From Panagrolaimus kolymaensis (taxonomy: Eukaryota > Nematoda > Chromadorea > Rhabditida > Panagrolaimidae), in the NCBI GenBank assembly GCA_028622995.1, contig JAJQJQ010000005.1, forward strand, positions 6,448,001-6,512,000: a DNA stretch of 64,000 nucleotides, given 5' to 3'. Positions 25,739-36,944 of this stretch are shown here, one piece after another. A program made the position numbers and the translations under genes. Position 1 is the first letter of the stretch, and each line of letters begins with the position of its first letter. Below the pieces are notes generated by a model. That model saw only the letters and a program-made list of their open reading frames with translations. It ran no database searches and was not told the DNA's origin.

Positions 25739-27350
25739 TTAGGAATTTGTTCAATAATAAAATAATTATGGAATGAAACAATTTGGAAGAATAATCACAG
25801 ACAGAAAAATTTTTAATGCAAGCAAGCATCATCGAAAGCAAAAAACAATAGCATCCTTTTTTTCGCTGTAAGAATGGCGGAGATAGAAAAAGGTTATGGA
25901 AAAAAGTTTGCTTTTTTTTACAGCAAAAATCTTTTTAGAGGAATTTAAATAATTTTTTTGTGATACTGTTTTAATAATTTATTGAGAAACCAAAAAACAT
26001 ATTTAAACGGCTTAAAAGTTTAAATTAATAAGACAAACAGCTCTTAAAAAACGATACCAAAATATTTTCCAATTTTTTTTTTTTGAAATACTGTAATCAT
26101 AAGAAAAATGTTAGAAACAACAACTTCATTATTTTATTTCCACAAATCAAGCAATTCGCTTTTCTTGACCTTTTACAATCTTCAAATATTCAATGTTTTT
26201 TCTTCTTCAGCTTTTTGTATGGATTATGAAGATGGATAATTAATTGCAGTCAGTCGTTGTTGCTCGAAAAGAAAGTTACACCATCGCGAAGAAAATTGAC
26301 CCATATAATAATAATTCCTAAAGGTCTTCCTCAAAATAGCCACCATCTAAAAATTGTTTTTCATACTTTATTCTTTCTTCCTTTTTTTCTCCTCTTCACA
26401 ATCCACCAACATCTGCTACAAACAATAATGAATTTGACATTTGAATTCAAAAGTTTGAAAATGATTGTTAACCAATTTCATAAGGTGAGTCAATGTTTTT
26501 TTAGTTTATTTTTTAAGGGGAAGACTGTTATTAATCAGTTTAGAAAATGAAGTGTATAAACCAATGCTTAAACGTGATATGCTTGCAAGAAAGAAAAAAA
26601 AAGGAATGTTAAAAGTATGCATGATTTAAAGTGGGAGTGTAAAGAGTAGCGTAGTCGTAGTTGTCGTTGCGTTTGTTGCCCTTTGAATTGCGTTCTTCGA
26701 AACTTCAAAACTTCCGGAATTCTTCTTTCTTTATTTCAATCACACACATATCCGCTGCTATGATCTTTTGGCCTTTATTGTTTTTTATTTTCAATCATAT
26801 TTCTTTCGTTTTTCTAAACGTCTTTTTTTCTGGAAAAAGCAAAAAAAAAGAAAGCTCAGCATGAGATGTTGATTTTTTTTTATTCGATTGGCTTCAAAAC
26901 CTGGTTTTTATTCAAAAATTCCCAAAAGCTTGCGTGTTTCTTTTCGACAATAGGATTTTAAATCTTTCATAAACTTCATCATCACGAACTTGATCTAGTA
27001 AAAGAGAGAAAGAGAAAAACCTTTGTCCACTTTTTTTGGATGCTTTTTGTAAAATGGGAGAAAATATAACTAATAATAATAATATGTATTACGTGTTTGT
27101 TACATCGTTGTCCATTCCTAATAGCACCCGATATTCCGACAGCTTCCTGCTGTTAGATCCCTTTATTTTTTTTACAAAAGTGAAATTTCTTAATCGTTTT
27201 AAAGAAAGCGAAATCTTGCGTAACCAAAGATGTTTTTTTCCTTTAAAAAGTAAAAGCTAACTTTTAGATCAGCCATTTGAAGCAACTTTGGTAAGTCGGT
27301 GAAAAAAAGAAGCTTTCGTTCTTCTTTTTTCCCAACTTTCAAATTTGCAA
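25739..27350. other. Intergenic between divergent PRELI and peroxidase genes
   Basis: About 1.6 kb with no supportable exon. Composition is less homopolymeric than the left desert, and some open frames of 60-97 codons occur, but they lack family features or splice context. It should contain the promoters of the PRELI run (minus) and the peroxidase (plus). Confidence 0.5.
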
Positions 27351-29860
27351 ATGTCGCATTCCACGACGCTTTTCATCTTTTTGATAACATTTGGTGTATC
27401 TTTTATTTTGGCACAACAACGAACATGTACGGATACAAATGAATTATGCAAGTTTTGGGCTAGCCGAGGTGAATGTCAAAAGAATTCACGATGGATGAAA
27501 CCTAATTGTGGCGTTTCTTGTGGAGTATGTTCTTCACCCGCAGTCCAAGCACAGCAGCCGCCAATTGCTCCAGAAGTTTCAAATGCTATTAATCGACCTA
27601 TGGGTATGGCATTTTTTTTATTATTATTGTATTTGATCAAGTCTTTCCAACTTTTTATTTTTGAGATTAATTTTATTCCTTTTATTATTTTCCAAATTTT
27701 TTAACTAATTTTTCTTTAACAAAACCAAGCATCAAGGAAGTTGTCTTTTATCAAAAAAATTTTGCTTCTCCTATCGCCTTTTAAATCTGCATTATTACAC
27801 GCAAAAAAAAAGACGTTCATCTCTTTAGTTCGATCATCTACGAATATTATTATTATCCATTGATCAACAAAACAATTTTAGCGCTAACACCCGATTGTTC
27901 CGTTGAAATTCTTACACGTCATGTTCCTACAGTTGATGAATATCGCAGTCGAACCCAACGAGATAGATGCGCTTTAGAAATTCAACCAAACATTTGTCAA
28001 CAAAATGAATGTTACAATGCTCGGTATCGTACATTCGATGGTACATGTAATAATCTTCAAGATACAACCAAAGGTGCCGCATTTTCACCTTTCACTCGTT
28101 TGCTTGAAGCTCGTTATGTTGATGGCGTGCAAGAAATGTTTGGAGTTCGACCTGGAACAGCTCCAAATCCACGATTAATTACTCGATTTTTACTGAGTTC
28201 AAAAGTTACAATTCCATCAGCTGCAAATGGTTTAGTTATGCAATTTGGTCAATTTTTAAGTCATGATATAACTCACAATACAAATATGAATGATTGCGAT
28301 GGATGTGAAAGAAGTTCTAATTGTGCCCCTGTTTTCTTTGCTAGAAATGATCCAAAGTAATTATTATTTAGTTTTTATTAAATTTTTTAAACTTTTAATT
28401 TAAGACGATCTTCAGTCTGCGTTCCTTTTACTCGTTCATCAAGGCGATGCCAAAGTGGTGGAGGTCCAATTGTTCAAATGAATGAAAATACTGCATTCAT
28501 TGATGCTTCAAATGTTTGTTTTCACTTTTATTTTGATTTAAAAAATAAGAAAGTTTAGATGTATGGTAGCAGTCCCAAAACCCAAAATAGATTCCGTAGT
28601 GGTGCATTTATGAGAACTGAAAGATTTAAAAATGAAGTCCTTCCTCCATCAGGTGGTAATGGAATGATCACGGGTGATGATCGCTCAACTCTTTTCCTTG
28701 GATTAGCTGCATTTCATTCTATTTTTGTTCGCTTACACAATCGAATGGCCACACAACTTATTCAAGTTAATCCTCATTGGAGTAAGGATCGAGTATTTCA
28801 AGAAACTCGAAAGATCATGGGTGGCGTGATGCAAGCGATTGTAGGTTTTAAGTTTTTAGAAGCTTTTTGCAACAAAAAAAACATTTAAGACATATAATGA
28901 ATTCCTTCCCGCTCTTCTTGGTGGCCATGCTGTTTCACTCGTTTCCTCATATCGTGGATACAAACCAAGTGTAAACCCAGCCATTTCAAATGAATTTGCA
29001 GCTGCCGCATATCGATTACATGGAATGATTCAAGAATTTTATCCCATGGTTGATCATCATTTTCGTCGAGTTGGAAGTGTTCGATTTATTGATGGAGCAG
29101 GAAATTTCCAAAAAATGTTGGATTTTGGCGTTGATTTAGTTCTTCGTGGACTCATTACTATGCCCGCAAGAAAACCTCAGCGAATTACCACTCAAGTTAC
29201 TGAAGATTTCTTTGGAAATTTTGATCTTTCAACCACCAATGTAAGCATATAGCATGTAAAATTTGAGATAAAAAGTTTTAAAATTTGTAGATTCAACGAG
29301 GCCGCGATCACGGTTTACGCACTTACAATGATTATCGAGCACTTTGCGGTCTTCCAAGGTACCAAATATAAAAGTTAAAAATAAAGGAAGTAAAGATTCG
29401 TTTTTTAGAATTCGTTCATTTAATGAATGGTCTGAAGTTACTGATGAAGCTGTTCGAAGCCGCATTGCTGAACTTTATAGTACTCCAGATGAAATTGATT
29501 TATATGTTGGTGGTTTGGTTGAAGAACCAACCGCTAAATCATTAGTTGGCCCAACTTTTAGTTGTATCATTGTTGAACAATTTACTCGTTTAAGAGATGG
29601 TGATAGGTTTGCTATTATCTTAATTTTATCCCTTTTGACGCAAAGTTTTTTAAAGATTTTTCTACAAAAACCCAAACACATTTACTCCTGATCAAGTCCG
29701 ATCTATTGAATCAATGACTATGGCTGCAATTATTTGTCAAACAGGAAATAACTTCCATGAAATTCCTCGAAATGCTTTTATTGTGGATGAAGGTGGTTCC
29801 ACTGCTCAATCTTGCGCAACCGTGGGTTCAATTGATTTACGAGCTTGGCAAGAATCTTAA
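27351..29860 (+). CDS. Secreted animal heme peroxidase with N-terminal ShKT domain (mlt-7/skpo-like)
   Basis: Eight exons (27351-27603, 27882-28356, 28405-28513, 28559-28840, 28890-29240, 29291-29358, 29409-29606, 29656-29860) give 646 residues. A signal peptide (about 1-21) is followed by a six-cysteine ShKT domain (about 26-60) and a complete animal peroxidase domain. The distal-His motif MQFGQFLSHDIT, the GDDRSTL...HSIFVRLHNR block, TERFKNE and the RGRDHGLRTYNDYR block are all present. The region of the proximal His reads AAYRLHGMIQEF. Nematode enzymes of this class, including MLT-7 and the SKPOs, cross-link cuticle collagen tyrosines or act in mucosal defence. Which subgroup this is cannot be settled by eye. 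Intron 1 (278 nt) is much longer than the rest. The start ATG opens directly into the signal peptide. Confidence 0.95.
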
Positions 29861-30490
29861 TAAATTTAAAATCTTTATTTAATCATGTTTATTTTTTGTT
29901 ACAAAAAAAATGTGCCACAGATTTTTTATCCCTTTCAAATTTTAAATGTATGAAAAAAAGTTTAATAAAATAATAAAATTTTGTTGTTCAAAGTTTTTAG
30001 ACCATACACAGCCACGAGCAACCCGACGGACTCTTTGAAACTTTACAAATTAATTAATGATTCATATTTTTTTCATTGATTAAAAAGTCTGGAGGATGTA
30101 TGGTCAGTTAATCGCTTGCGCTTATCACTTTTCAACGCCCGTTTTTGTTTGACAAAAAATGGAATTGAATTTGATAGAAATTTACGATCAGAAAAGAAAA
30201 GAGAAAAATATACAAAAAATGGATCATATTTTTTTCTCGTCATCATTAAAATAACTGATAAAGAAGATAGGAAGAGATTCGAGTGAAAATTATAGGTCGA
30301 TGACCCATAAATCCGACGGTCAGAATAGTTTTTCAATGATAAAATTTTTAAGGTTATTGATAAATACATTTTGGGGAGGATAGAAAACTTAAAAATTAGG
30401 GCATTTTTAAACCGATATAAAATCTGCGATAAAAAAATCAGATAGTTTTAGTCTGGTTTGTTATTATAAAAAACTTGGTAGGAAAAAAGT
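29861..30490. other. Intergenic: peroxidase 3' flank and DB-gene promoter
   Basis: Holds an AATAAA-like signal near 29966 for the peroxidase and the core promoter of the DB gene at its right end. The minus-strand open frame at 30073-30369 has no family features. Confidence 0.5.
30416..30422 (+). promoter_or_regulatory. TATA box of the DB-module gene
   Basis: TATAAAA lies 75 bp upstream of the ATG, followed by two GATA cores (GCGATAAA, CAGATAG). GATA sites near the start are typical of intestinal genes in nematodes, so gut expression is a guess from context. Confidence 0.5.
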
Positions 30491-30940
30491 ATGAGATATT
30501 TTGCTATTGCCATTCTTTTTGCTATTGCTTGTGGAATTTTAGCTGAAGATGCTAATGCTAAATTAAAGAAATGTTGTTCTAAATTAACTGGTGAAGATCA
30601 AGAATGTGTTACACGTTTCTGTGATTTTGATTCCATTTCTCAAACCAACGTCCTTAATTATCTTTCAACTTGCACTGAACGCGGTTCAACTGTCGGCAAA
30701 ATGTGGGATTGTGCATCAGGTCGTGTCGATCATACTGCTTGTTGCAAGGTAACGTTCTTTTTATATTAAAGCCATGCAGTAATAAAATTCAATTTTTAGG
30801 CTAAGGGTGTTGAAGGCAAATGTCTTGAATATTGTTCAGCTCAAGATGGTGTCCCAACTAATTACCTTAGCTATTTAACCTGCCTTGAAAACTTTAATGA
30901 AATCCGTGATTGCTTCCGTGACCATCTTGAAAAAAACTAA
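30491..30940 (+). CDS. Secreted DB-module protein
   Basis: Two exons (30491-30748, 30800-30940) give 132 residues. After a signal peptide (about 1-18, ending in LAED), the mature protein carries the spacing typical of the nematode-specific DB module: [69 protein letters not shown] proteins are small secreted Cys-rich proteins of unknown biochemical role. It is a single-module version. An AATAAA signal follows near 31033. The signal peptide, cysteine pattern and intron phase all agree. Confidence 0.93.
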
Positions 30941-31094
30941 AATACCAAAGATATTAAAAATACAGCCTTCTCTTTCTTTCTCAAAGCTGGTTTTTTCTTA
31001 ATTTTTAAATTTAATTATTTCTCAATATTTCAATAAAATCTTTCTTTTTATAGAAAAAAGTCTAACTCCACAGAAAGAAAGATGTTAAAATATT

Positions 31095-31762
31095 TATGCT
31101 TAATATTGGCTTATAAACTTTTATTATTGTTTTACATCAAATCATCAACTTTTGTATATGAATGCTGTTGTAAAGATTCAATTGAAAGGGTTTTTAAATC
31201 ATTTTTTTGTTCCATTTGAACTGCTGCTGAAGAAGAATCAGCGATGACATGAGTTTTAAATAAACTTATTCGGCCAAGTAGTAAAATCAAAAATTCTCCT
31301 ATTGGTGCAGTAATTAAAATACTCAAAATGCATGTTTGTAATACAAGATTTGCGTATTGCTTTGTTTCCATATTTGATAAACAATAAAATGCTAATGGAG
31401 GAGCTAAAGCTGCCTAAAATTAAATTTTTTAGTCATTTTTTAAAGTTTATCTTGAGATTACTTGAACAGTAGCTTTTGGAATGAAACATATGGAAGCAAA
31501 AAGTTTTTCTTTAACATTAAAACGTGTGCAAAGAACAAATAGAAAAGCTGCAATAACACGGATTAATACTCCTAAAAAATATTAGTATATAATAATTTGA
31601 GATACAAGGAAAATGAGAGAAACCTAAAGCTAAAATAGTCAACGCATCGAATAAAAGTTTCCATGTGAAAACGGAAAAATCAAAGAACACTCCAATAAAT
31701 GCAAATAAAAGTGGTTGGAAAAGTAATACCCAAAATAGATGGAAAGCATGTTCTTCTTGTCC
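31095..31762 (-). pseudogene. Truncated duplicate of the SLC9B antiporter gene (last three exons only)
   Basis: Exons equivalent to 6, 7 and 8 of the complete gene at 34489-36437 lie at about 31622-31762, 31462-31571 and 31132-31413. They encode the C-terminal part from GQEEHAFHLFW through KATVQ to TKVDDLM. The N-terminal 330 residues or so are missing. Upstream of the break the sequence is unrelated, and the acceptor for exon 6 has lost the first codon of the original. The segment 31204-31663 is identical to 34561-35020 including both introns, while its flanks differ by about 10%. It could still be transcribed as a short or chimeric product, but a membrane antiporter lacking its first half would not be functional. 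The stop codon is intact. Confidence 0.85.
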
Positions 31763-31868
31763 TGAAACCAAAGATACATCCATACATGCATGATAATAAT
31801 AAATAATATCAAAATAATGTTCAGAATGAATATTAATCGTTGCCAACTATGTACTAATCATTACTTAC

Positions 31869-31982
31869 CTCTCTCCAGGTTTTTTTTTTTAACTTCATTA
31901 CAACGGGATCAAATACATTTACTCGATCTAAAACACTACCTCCGCATGATTCAGTAACAAAAAACGTGAAGCCAAAAATAAG
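31869..31982 (-). pseudogene. Possible Kelch-repeat-like exon fragment
   Basis: An open stretch ends at a good donor (GAG|GTAAGT) and reads ...TESCGGSVLDRVNVFDPV, which resembles a single Kelch blade (GG...VNVFDPV...W). It lies just upstream of the truncated antiporter copy, but its phase does not join that copy's exon in frame across an 11-A run. An in-frame stop sits immediately upstream. It is most simply a leftover exon at the duplication breakpoint. Weak evidence. Confidence 0.25.
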
Positions 31983-32845
31983 TTTTCATTTTAGGAAGTC
32001 TTGCCGGTGAAAAGTCAATCACACGTTAATAAACAACCAACAACGATCGCCTCATATATGAAAAATGAATGAAACCAAAGTTACAGGCCTTCAAAGATCC
32101 TAATTTTTCATGGTAAGTTAATATCATTTGCTAAAGCAAGTTCCTATTTGTTGTGATTGTGGTGTAGGCCTTGAAGGCGGATTGTTCATGCGATAGAGGT
32201 CGTATGTTCAATTCCCAGTTGTAATTTTTGCTTTTTTTACAACTTCTGGAATTGTCTTCCATTGGCCTCTAAGATTCTGCCATATGCTTTCTATGATGCT
32301 AAAGAACATTTTGAGTAAAACAGAACCTCAAAAACGAAAAAGCATGTCTGAACGTTCCCTTGTAAGTTTTTGAAGCATCATTGTATATATTTTTATTTTA
32401 TTTAAAAAGCTCATCAAATCCAATTATTGTATCACAATTAATGTTATCAAAATAAAATTCTCGATTATAAAATCATTAAATGTATTATGCTATGATGATG
32501 AGCTTTTCTCATCGTTTTCATAGAAATGATTTTTTTTTTCTGGTTTCCGCGGAAGAAAAAAAGTTAAGCATCTATGATTTACTTTATGATGATTACAAAA
32601 GGCATGGTCTTTAATCAATTTTTTGGTTATAATAAAGGTTGATTATTACCTAGCACACTCAATTTTTATAATTATTTTCTTTGCGTAAATTATAATTTTA
32701 GAGTTATGCGATTATAAAAAGTTTATTTTACTTCTTTCCAACTATGTTTCAAATGCATTTGAAATCTTACAACAATTTATTAAAACATTTTTTATTTCAA
32801 AGTAAAAAGAGTTGTGATACTGATTTTCAGTATAATAAAATTTTC
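31983..32845. other. Intergenic with a tRNA-like sequence and imperfect hairpins
   Basis: No gene seen. Around 32160-32220 there are matches to tRNA internal promoter boxes (TGGTGTAGG and GTTCAATTC), with a T-run about 25 nt further on, but the arms do not pair, so it is at best a tRNA-derived relic. A short imperfect hairpin (CTATGATGATGAG / CTCATCGTTTTCATAG) lies near 32490-32525. Confidence 0.4.
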
Positions 32846-33793
32846 TCAAATTTCTTGTATTTTAAATTCCGTATTTTTAACATTTTTTTCAATGATTTTT
32901 TTAAATTTTTCCTTAAATGTTAGGTTTACAGTATGAGCAAATGATAATATGATTTTTTTTCTACAAATGTCATCACTGTTCTTCTGAAAAGTGATGGTTA
33001 GAAAGAGATTTCATATGCCAAAGCAATGTTAACTTACATTCCAAAATACCACAAATTCGTTGACATCGAAAGTATCCGGTACATTATGAAGAAAAATAAC
33101 CCATAGTTTTTGATTTCCACGATTTAAGTGAACAAGTTTTTTAGTTGTTTCAGGTGTGTAAAAGTCAGTTGCTGATGGTAGGCTAAAAAAAGTTTCATAC
33201 AAATCTGAAAGTTAAAAAAACCCTAACAAAACAAATGCAACAACATGTGGAAGGTGTTTGAAAATTTCTTCAAGAGGAAGATCAACACCATCTGAATTAT
33301 TGACTGTAGAGTAAACTAATTTTACATTTATAATTTCTTTTGATAAAAATAGAAAATCTGTTAGATTCAAAGTCAATTCTTGCAAATCAATACACACATG
33401 ATTAAATATAATTTTAGATTCAAAAAGTTTAAAAAATTCATAATCCCAATATTTCTGAAGTTGAAGGTCGCCATAGACTAAAATCTTAAAATTCGATGCA
33501 AGCAAGGCATCCGTTGAAAAATAAATGTATTTTTTTTGATAACAACATTTGATTTGATTTCCGCAAATATTCAATGAAGAACAAGGAAGAATTTTGAGCT
33601 TGGAGTAAAAACATTTGCATAATGAACACAAAAGATAGTGAACATCAGGATTACGTTTTGCGTTTTTCAGGATATTATCGATGACATCCTTCGGTAATGA
33701 AAGTCGCTGTCGGATTGCATTAACAGATGAAAAATGATGAGCAATTGGTGGATTTCGACATTTATAAACATTGCAAGAATGGAACAAACTCAT
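32846..33793 (-). CDS. F-box-like protein of a nematode-expanded family
   Basis: Three exons (33228-33793, 33038-33182, 32846-32983) give about 282 residues in one consistent frame. An F-box-like segment (about residues 30-55: LSLPKDVIDNILKN...) is followed by LC.LCKCFYSK, then leucine-rich repeats of the type ELTLNLTDFLFLSKE, IEDI-like EEIFKHLPHV, and VIFLHNVPDTFDVNEFVVF. This layout resembles uncharacterised proteins present in very large numbers in panagrolaimid nematodes. F-box proteins select substrates for SCF ubiquitin ligases. An in-frame ATG at 33841 would add 16 residues, but a good acceptor (TTTTACAG) lies between the two, so the inner start was chosen. Function is inferred from the fold pattern only. 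Confidence 0.7.
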
Positions 33794-34488
33794 TTTCTGT
33801 AAAATGAGCAAAAATTGCTGGATGAGCAAGGCTAAAAACATTTATTAGGCGAGTTTTTAAATAATTTTTTTACTATTAACTGATTCGAATCCCTCGTTAT
33901 TTTTCAATAATGACAAATATTTTTTTGAAAGAAGTAATGGACAAAATGTTTTGAGCACGCATACGATTTTTTAATAAGAAAATGAGCTATAAATCGTCGT
34001 TTCAGACGAAAAAAACTTTTTGACTATGCCTATTTTTGTTATTATTCGCGCTTTCTCCCAACCAAACACTCAAATAAATTGTTCTTTAAGACATTCTTTT
34101 TCATTCTTAGGCGACCTTTGAATGTAAAAACAAGCACCAAACAAATCGTTATAGCGGTAAAATCGATAAAGATATCTGAATATTTTGGGAATTGCCTTAT
34201 ATAGAGAAAATGGCTTTGAGGACTGTACTCCTACTTGCTTTTGTTACACGACATAATTAAAATCAATAAAAGGTGGAGCAGAAATGGACATGAACAATCA
34301 TAATGGTAGGAATTAAAAAAAAACAAGCAAAGAAAAAACAAAATGGTGCATGCGATTTAAAAAAAATATTATAAGTTTTGTAAATATTCCGTTCTTATTT
34401 CTTTTCATCCGGCACCATGATAAACTTGAATTCCTATGATATTAATACATTTATGCTTAATATAAGCGTATAAACTTTTATTATTGTT
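33794..34488. other. Intergenic between F-box-like and antiporter genes
   Basis: About 700 bp with no exon signal. It should contain the F-box gene promoter (minus) and the antiporter 3' end. Similarity to the truncated copy's 3' flank begins at about 34452. Confidence 0.5.
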
Positions 34489-36437
34489 TTACATTAAATC
34501 ATCAACTTTTGTATAAGAATGTTGTTGTAAATTTTCAATTGAAAGTGTGTTTAAATCATCTTTTTGTTCCATTTGAACTGCTGCTGAAGAAGAATCAGCG
34601 ATGACATGAGTTTTAAATAAACTTATTCGGCCAAGTAGTAAAATCAAAAATTCTCCTATTGGTGCAGTAATTAAAATACTCAAAATGCATGTTTGTAATA
34701 CAAGATTTGCGTATTGCTTTGTTTCCATATTTGATAAACAATAAAATGCTAATGGAGGAGCTAAAGCTGCCTAAAATTAAATTTTTTAGTCATTTTTTAA
34801 AGTTTATCTTGAGATTACTTGAACAGTAGCTTTTGGAATGAAACATATGGAAGCAAAAAGTTTTTCTTTAACATTAAAACGTGTGCAAAGAACAAATAGA
34901 AAAGCTGCAATAACACGGATTAATACTCCTAAAAAATATTAGTATATAATAATTTGAGATACAAGGAAAATGAGAGAAACCTAAAGCTAAAATAGTCAAC
35001 GCATCGAATAAAAGTTTCCAAGTTAGTACAGAAAAATCAAAAAATACTCCAATAAATGCAAATAAAAGTGGTTGGAAGAGTAATACCCAAAATAGATGGA
35101 AAGCATGTTCTTCCTGTCCGGTCTGAAAAAAAAACATAATATTTATTGCACAACCAAAAACTTGTTAAAGAATTTCCTAGAATACTAAAGACAAACCCCA
35201 TGATGATTATCCCGTTTCCATTGAAATGAAGCCAAAACACAAATGATACAAACAGTCAAAGGTCCAGCAATAAGGTATTCATGACTATAGGTTAAATAAT
35301 AAAATGCTAAAGAAGTTAAAACAACAATTAAAAATCGTGAAAAATGGTAAACAGAAATATTTCGACTCGGTAATAACCATAAAATCATTCCAATCAGGCA
35401 TCCAATCAGAACAGCTACAAATATTTCAAGAATAATTTTTAGAATAATAAAAATAAGCGAATCTAAAAAACTTTTTATTTATTTTGCTTATAATTTCGTG
35501 GAAATAATACCATCAATTTTAGCCATAAAAGTTGCCATTAAAATATAAAAACATGTAATACAAAAAAGGTTATCCAAAGTTGCACTAGCAAGAATCACGG
35601 TTGGAACACCTTTGGTTGTACCTCGATCTTCATTTTGAAGTTTTATCATTACAGGTACCGTGACTGCTGGAGACGTAGATGCTAGGACGAAGCCAAAAGC
35701 TAAAGCAATGTATGCAGGAACTCCAAATAACAAGCAAGACACTACCGCAATTGTAATAACTTCAATAAGAGTTGTAAAAAAGCCAAGTGTTGCACAAGTA
35801 AACTGTAAAAATAAATTAAGTTTAAAAATCTGGTGAAACATCGTCGCATAATGAATCATTAAAAGAGGCTATAACTTACCAAATTTTTCTTTAAAATATT
35901 ATGTTTAAGTCCAAAAGCAGCTCGAATTAAAATCCAAATAAATGATGTTTGCCTCAAAAATGTTTCCCATTCTTTATCAATCATTAAAAATTCATGCAAA
36001 AATGAAATATTTGAAAATAATATTCCAGCAATCATTTGTCCTAAAAAATATTTAACCTTCTTTTTACAGAGATACTAAAAAATAATACCTAACAATGGCG
36101 GCAAATAAAGATAAGTAACTATTTTCCCCAAGGTTAAAGCGGAAATCCATAAAATAAATATGGAAAATATGCTATTAATGTTGCCATAATGAGGCGGAGG
36201 TGATTGTACAGTGATATTACTTCCATGAGCAATATCTCGAATTCCAAAATTCTCATGAAATGGGTGTAAAATGCTTCGATGAAATAAAGATGTGAGAATA
36301 AAATAAAGGGAAACAAAAATGATGACACTCGTTAAAACTAAATTTACCTAAATTTTTCATTTTTAAAATAATAAAAAACTGATTAAGCTTACATGTCTAT
36401 TTTTTATGCCACTTTTTAAAGTATCCAAGAAGGACAT
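34489..36437 (-). CDS. SLC9B: SLC9B-type (NHA) sodium/proton antiporter
   Basis: Eight exons (36393-36437, 36089-36347, 35880-36040, 35511-35802, 35197-35462, 34981-35122, 34819-34928, 34489-34770) give 518 residues with about 12 hydrophobic segments. Family blocks in order: LPPLLGQMIAGI, RAAFGL, GFVLASTSPAVTVPVM, KGVPTVILASATLDN, QPLLFAFIG, RVIAAF, KEKLFASICFIPKATVQAA and LSILITAPIGE. These match animal NHA2/SLC9B2 of the CPA2 superfamily, which exchanges Na+ or Li+ for H+ at plasma or mitochondrial membranes. The ion-site Asp-Asp pair of CPA2 carriers reads Asp-Asn (LDNLF). All phases agree. The last three exons were copied to 31.1-31.8 kb. The C-terminal 30 residues are polar and not conserved. 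Confidence 0.93.
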
Positions 36438-36944
36438 TTTTTTACTAATTATCAAAATAATTTAGAAAGAAATAAAAAAAAAGTTTCCAAAAAAGGTAAC
36501 AAAAATAGGTTCAATAAAAACAAAAATGCAGCCATCGCAAATCAACAAGAATGTTGTGCGTCAATAAAGTAAATTTTTGAATCAGGTTTTTTGTAATTCC
36601 TTTTTACACACTTTTTCTTTCGTTAATTAAAAGATTCAAAAAGTTGTTTATTAATTTAAAAAATTCTTTTGTTTATATTGAACAAACTATAAAAATCTAA
36701 CATTTTTCTTTAATAATGAGAAAGAAGCTTTTTTAAAATTTGAAAAATGCATGATCGAACTTTAACTTGATTGTTGTCGCGATTCTGTCATTTTGAAACA
36801 TCTTTTAAAATATTTGTATTCATTTAGTTTAAAAAATCCACTACCAAATACATTTTAATGATTACTAAAGTTATATACAAACAAAACAAAAAATACACAT
36901 TTACCAAATTTCAAAGCTCTTTGTATTAAATAAAATATATTTTA
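36438..36944. other. Intergenic between antiporter and amino-acid transporter genes
   Basis: 507 bp of A/T-rich sequence between two minus-strand genes. It includes the 5' flank of the antiporter gene. No exon was seen. Confidence 0.5.

Noticed and set aside
32150..32245. tRNA-like A and B boxes followed by a T-run
   Set aside because: TGGTGTAGG and GTTCAATTC are well spaced, but acceptor, D and T arms do not pair, so it is not a functional tRNA. At most it is a tRNA-derived relic.
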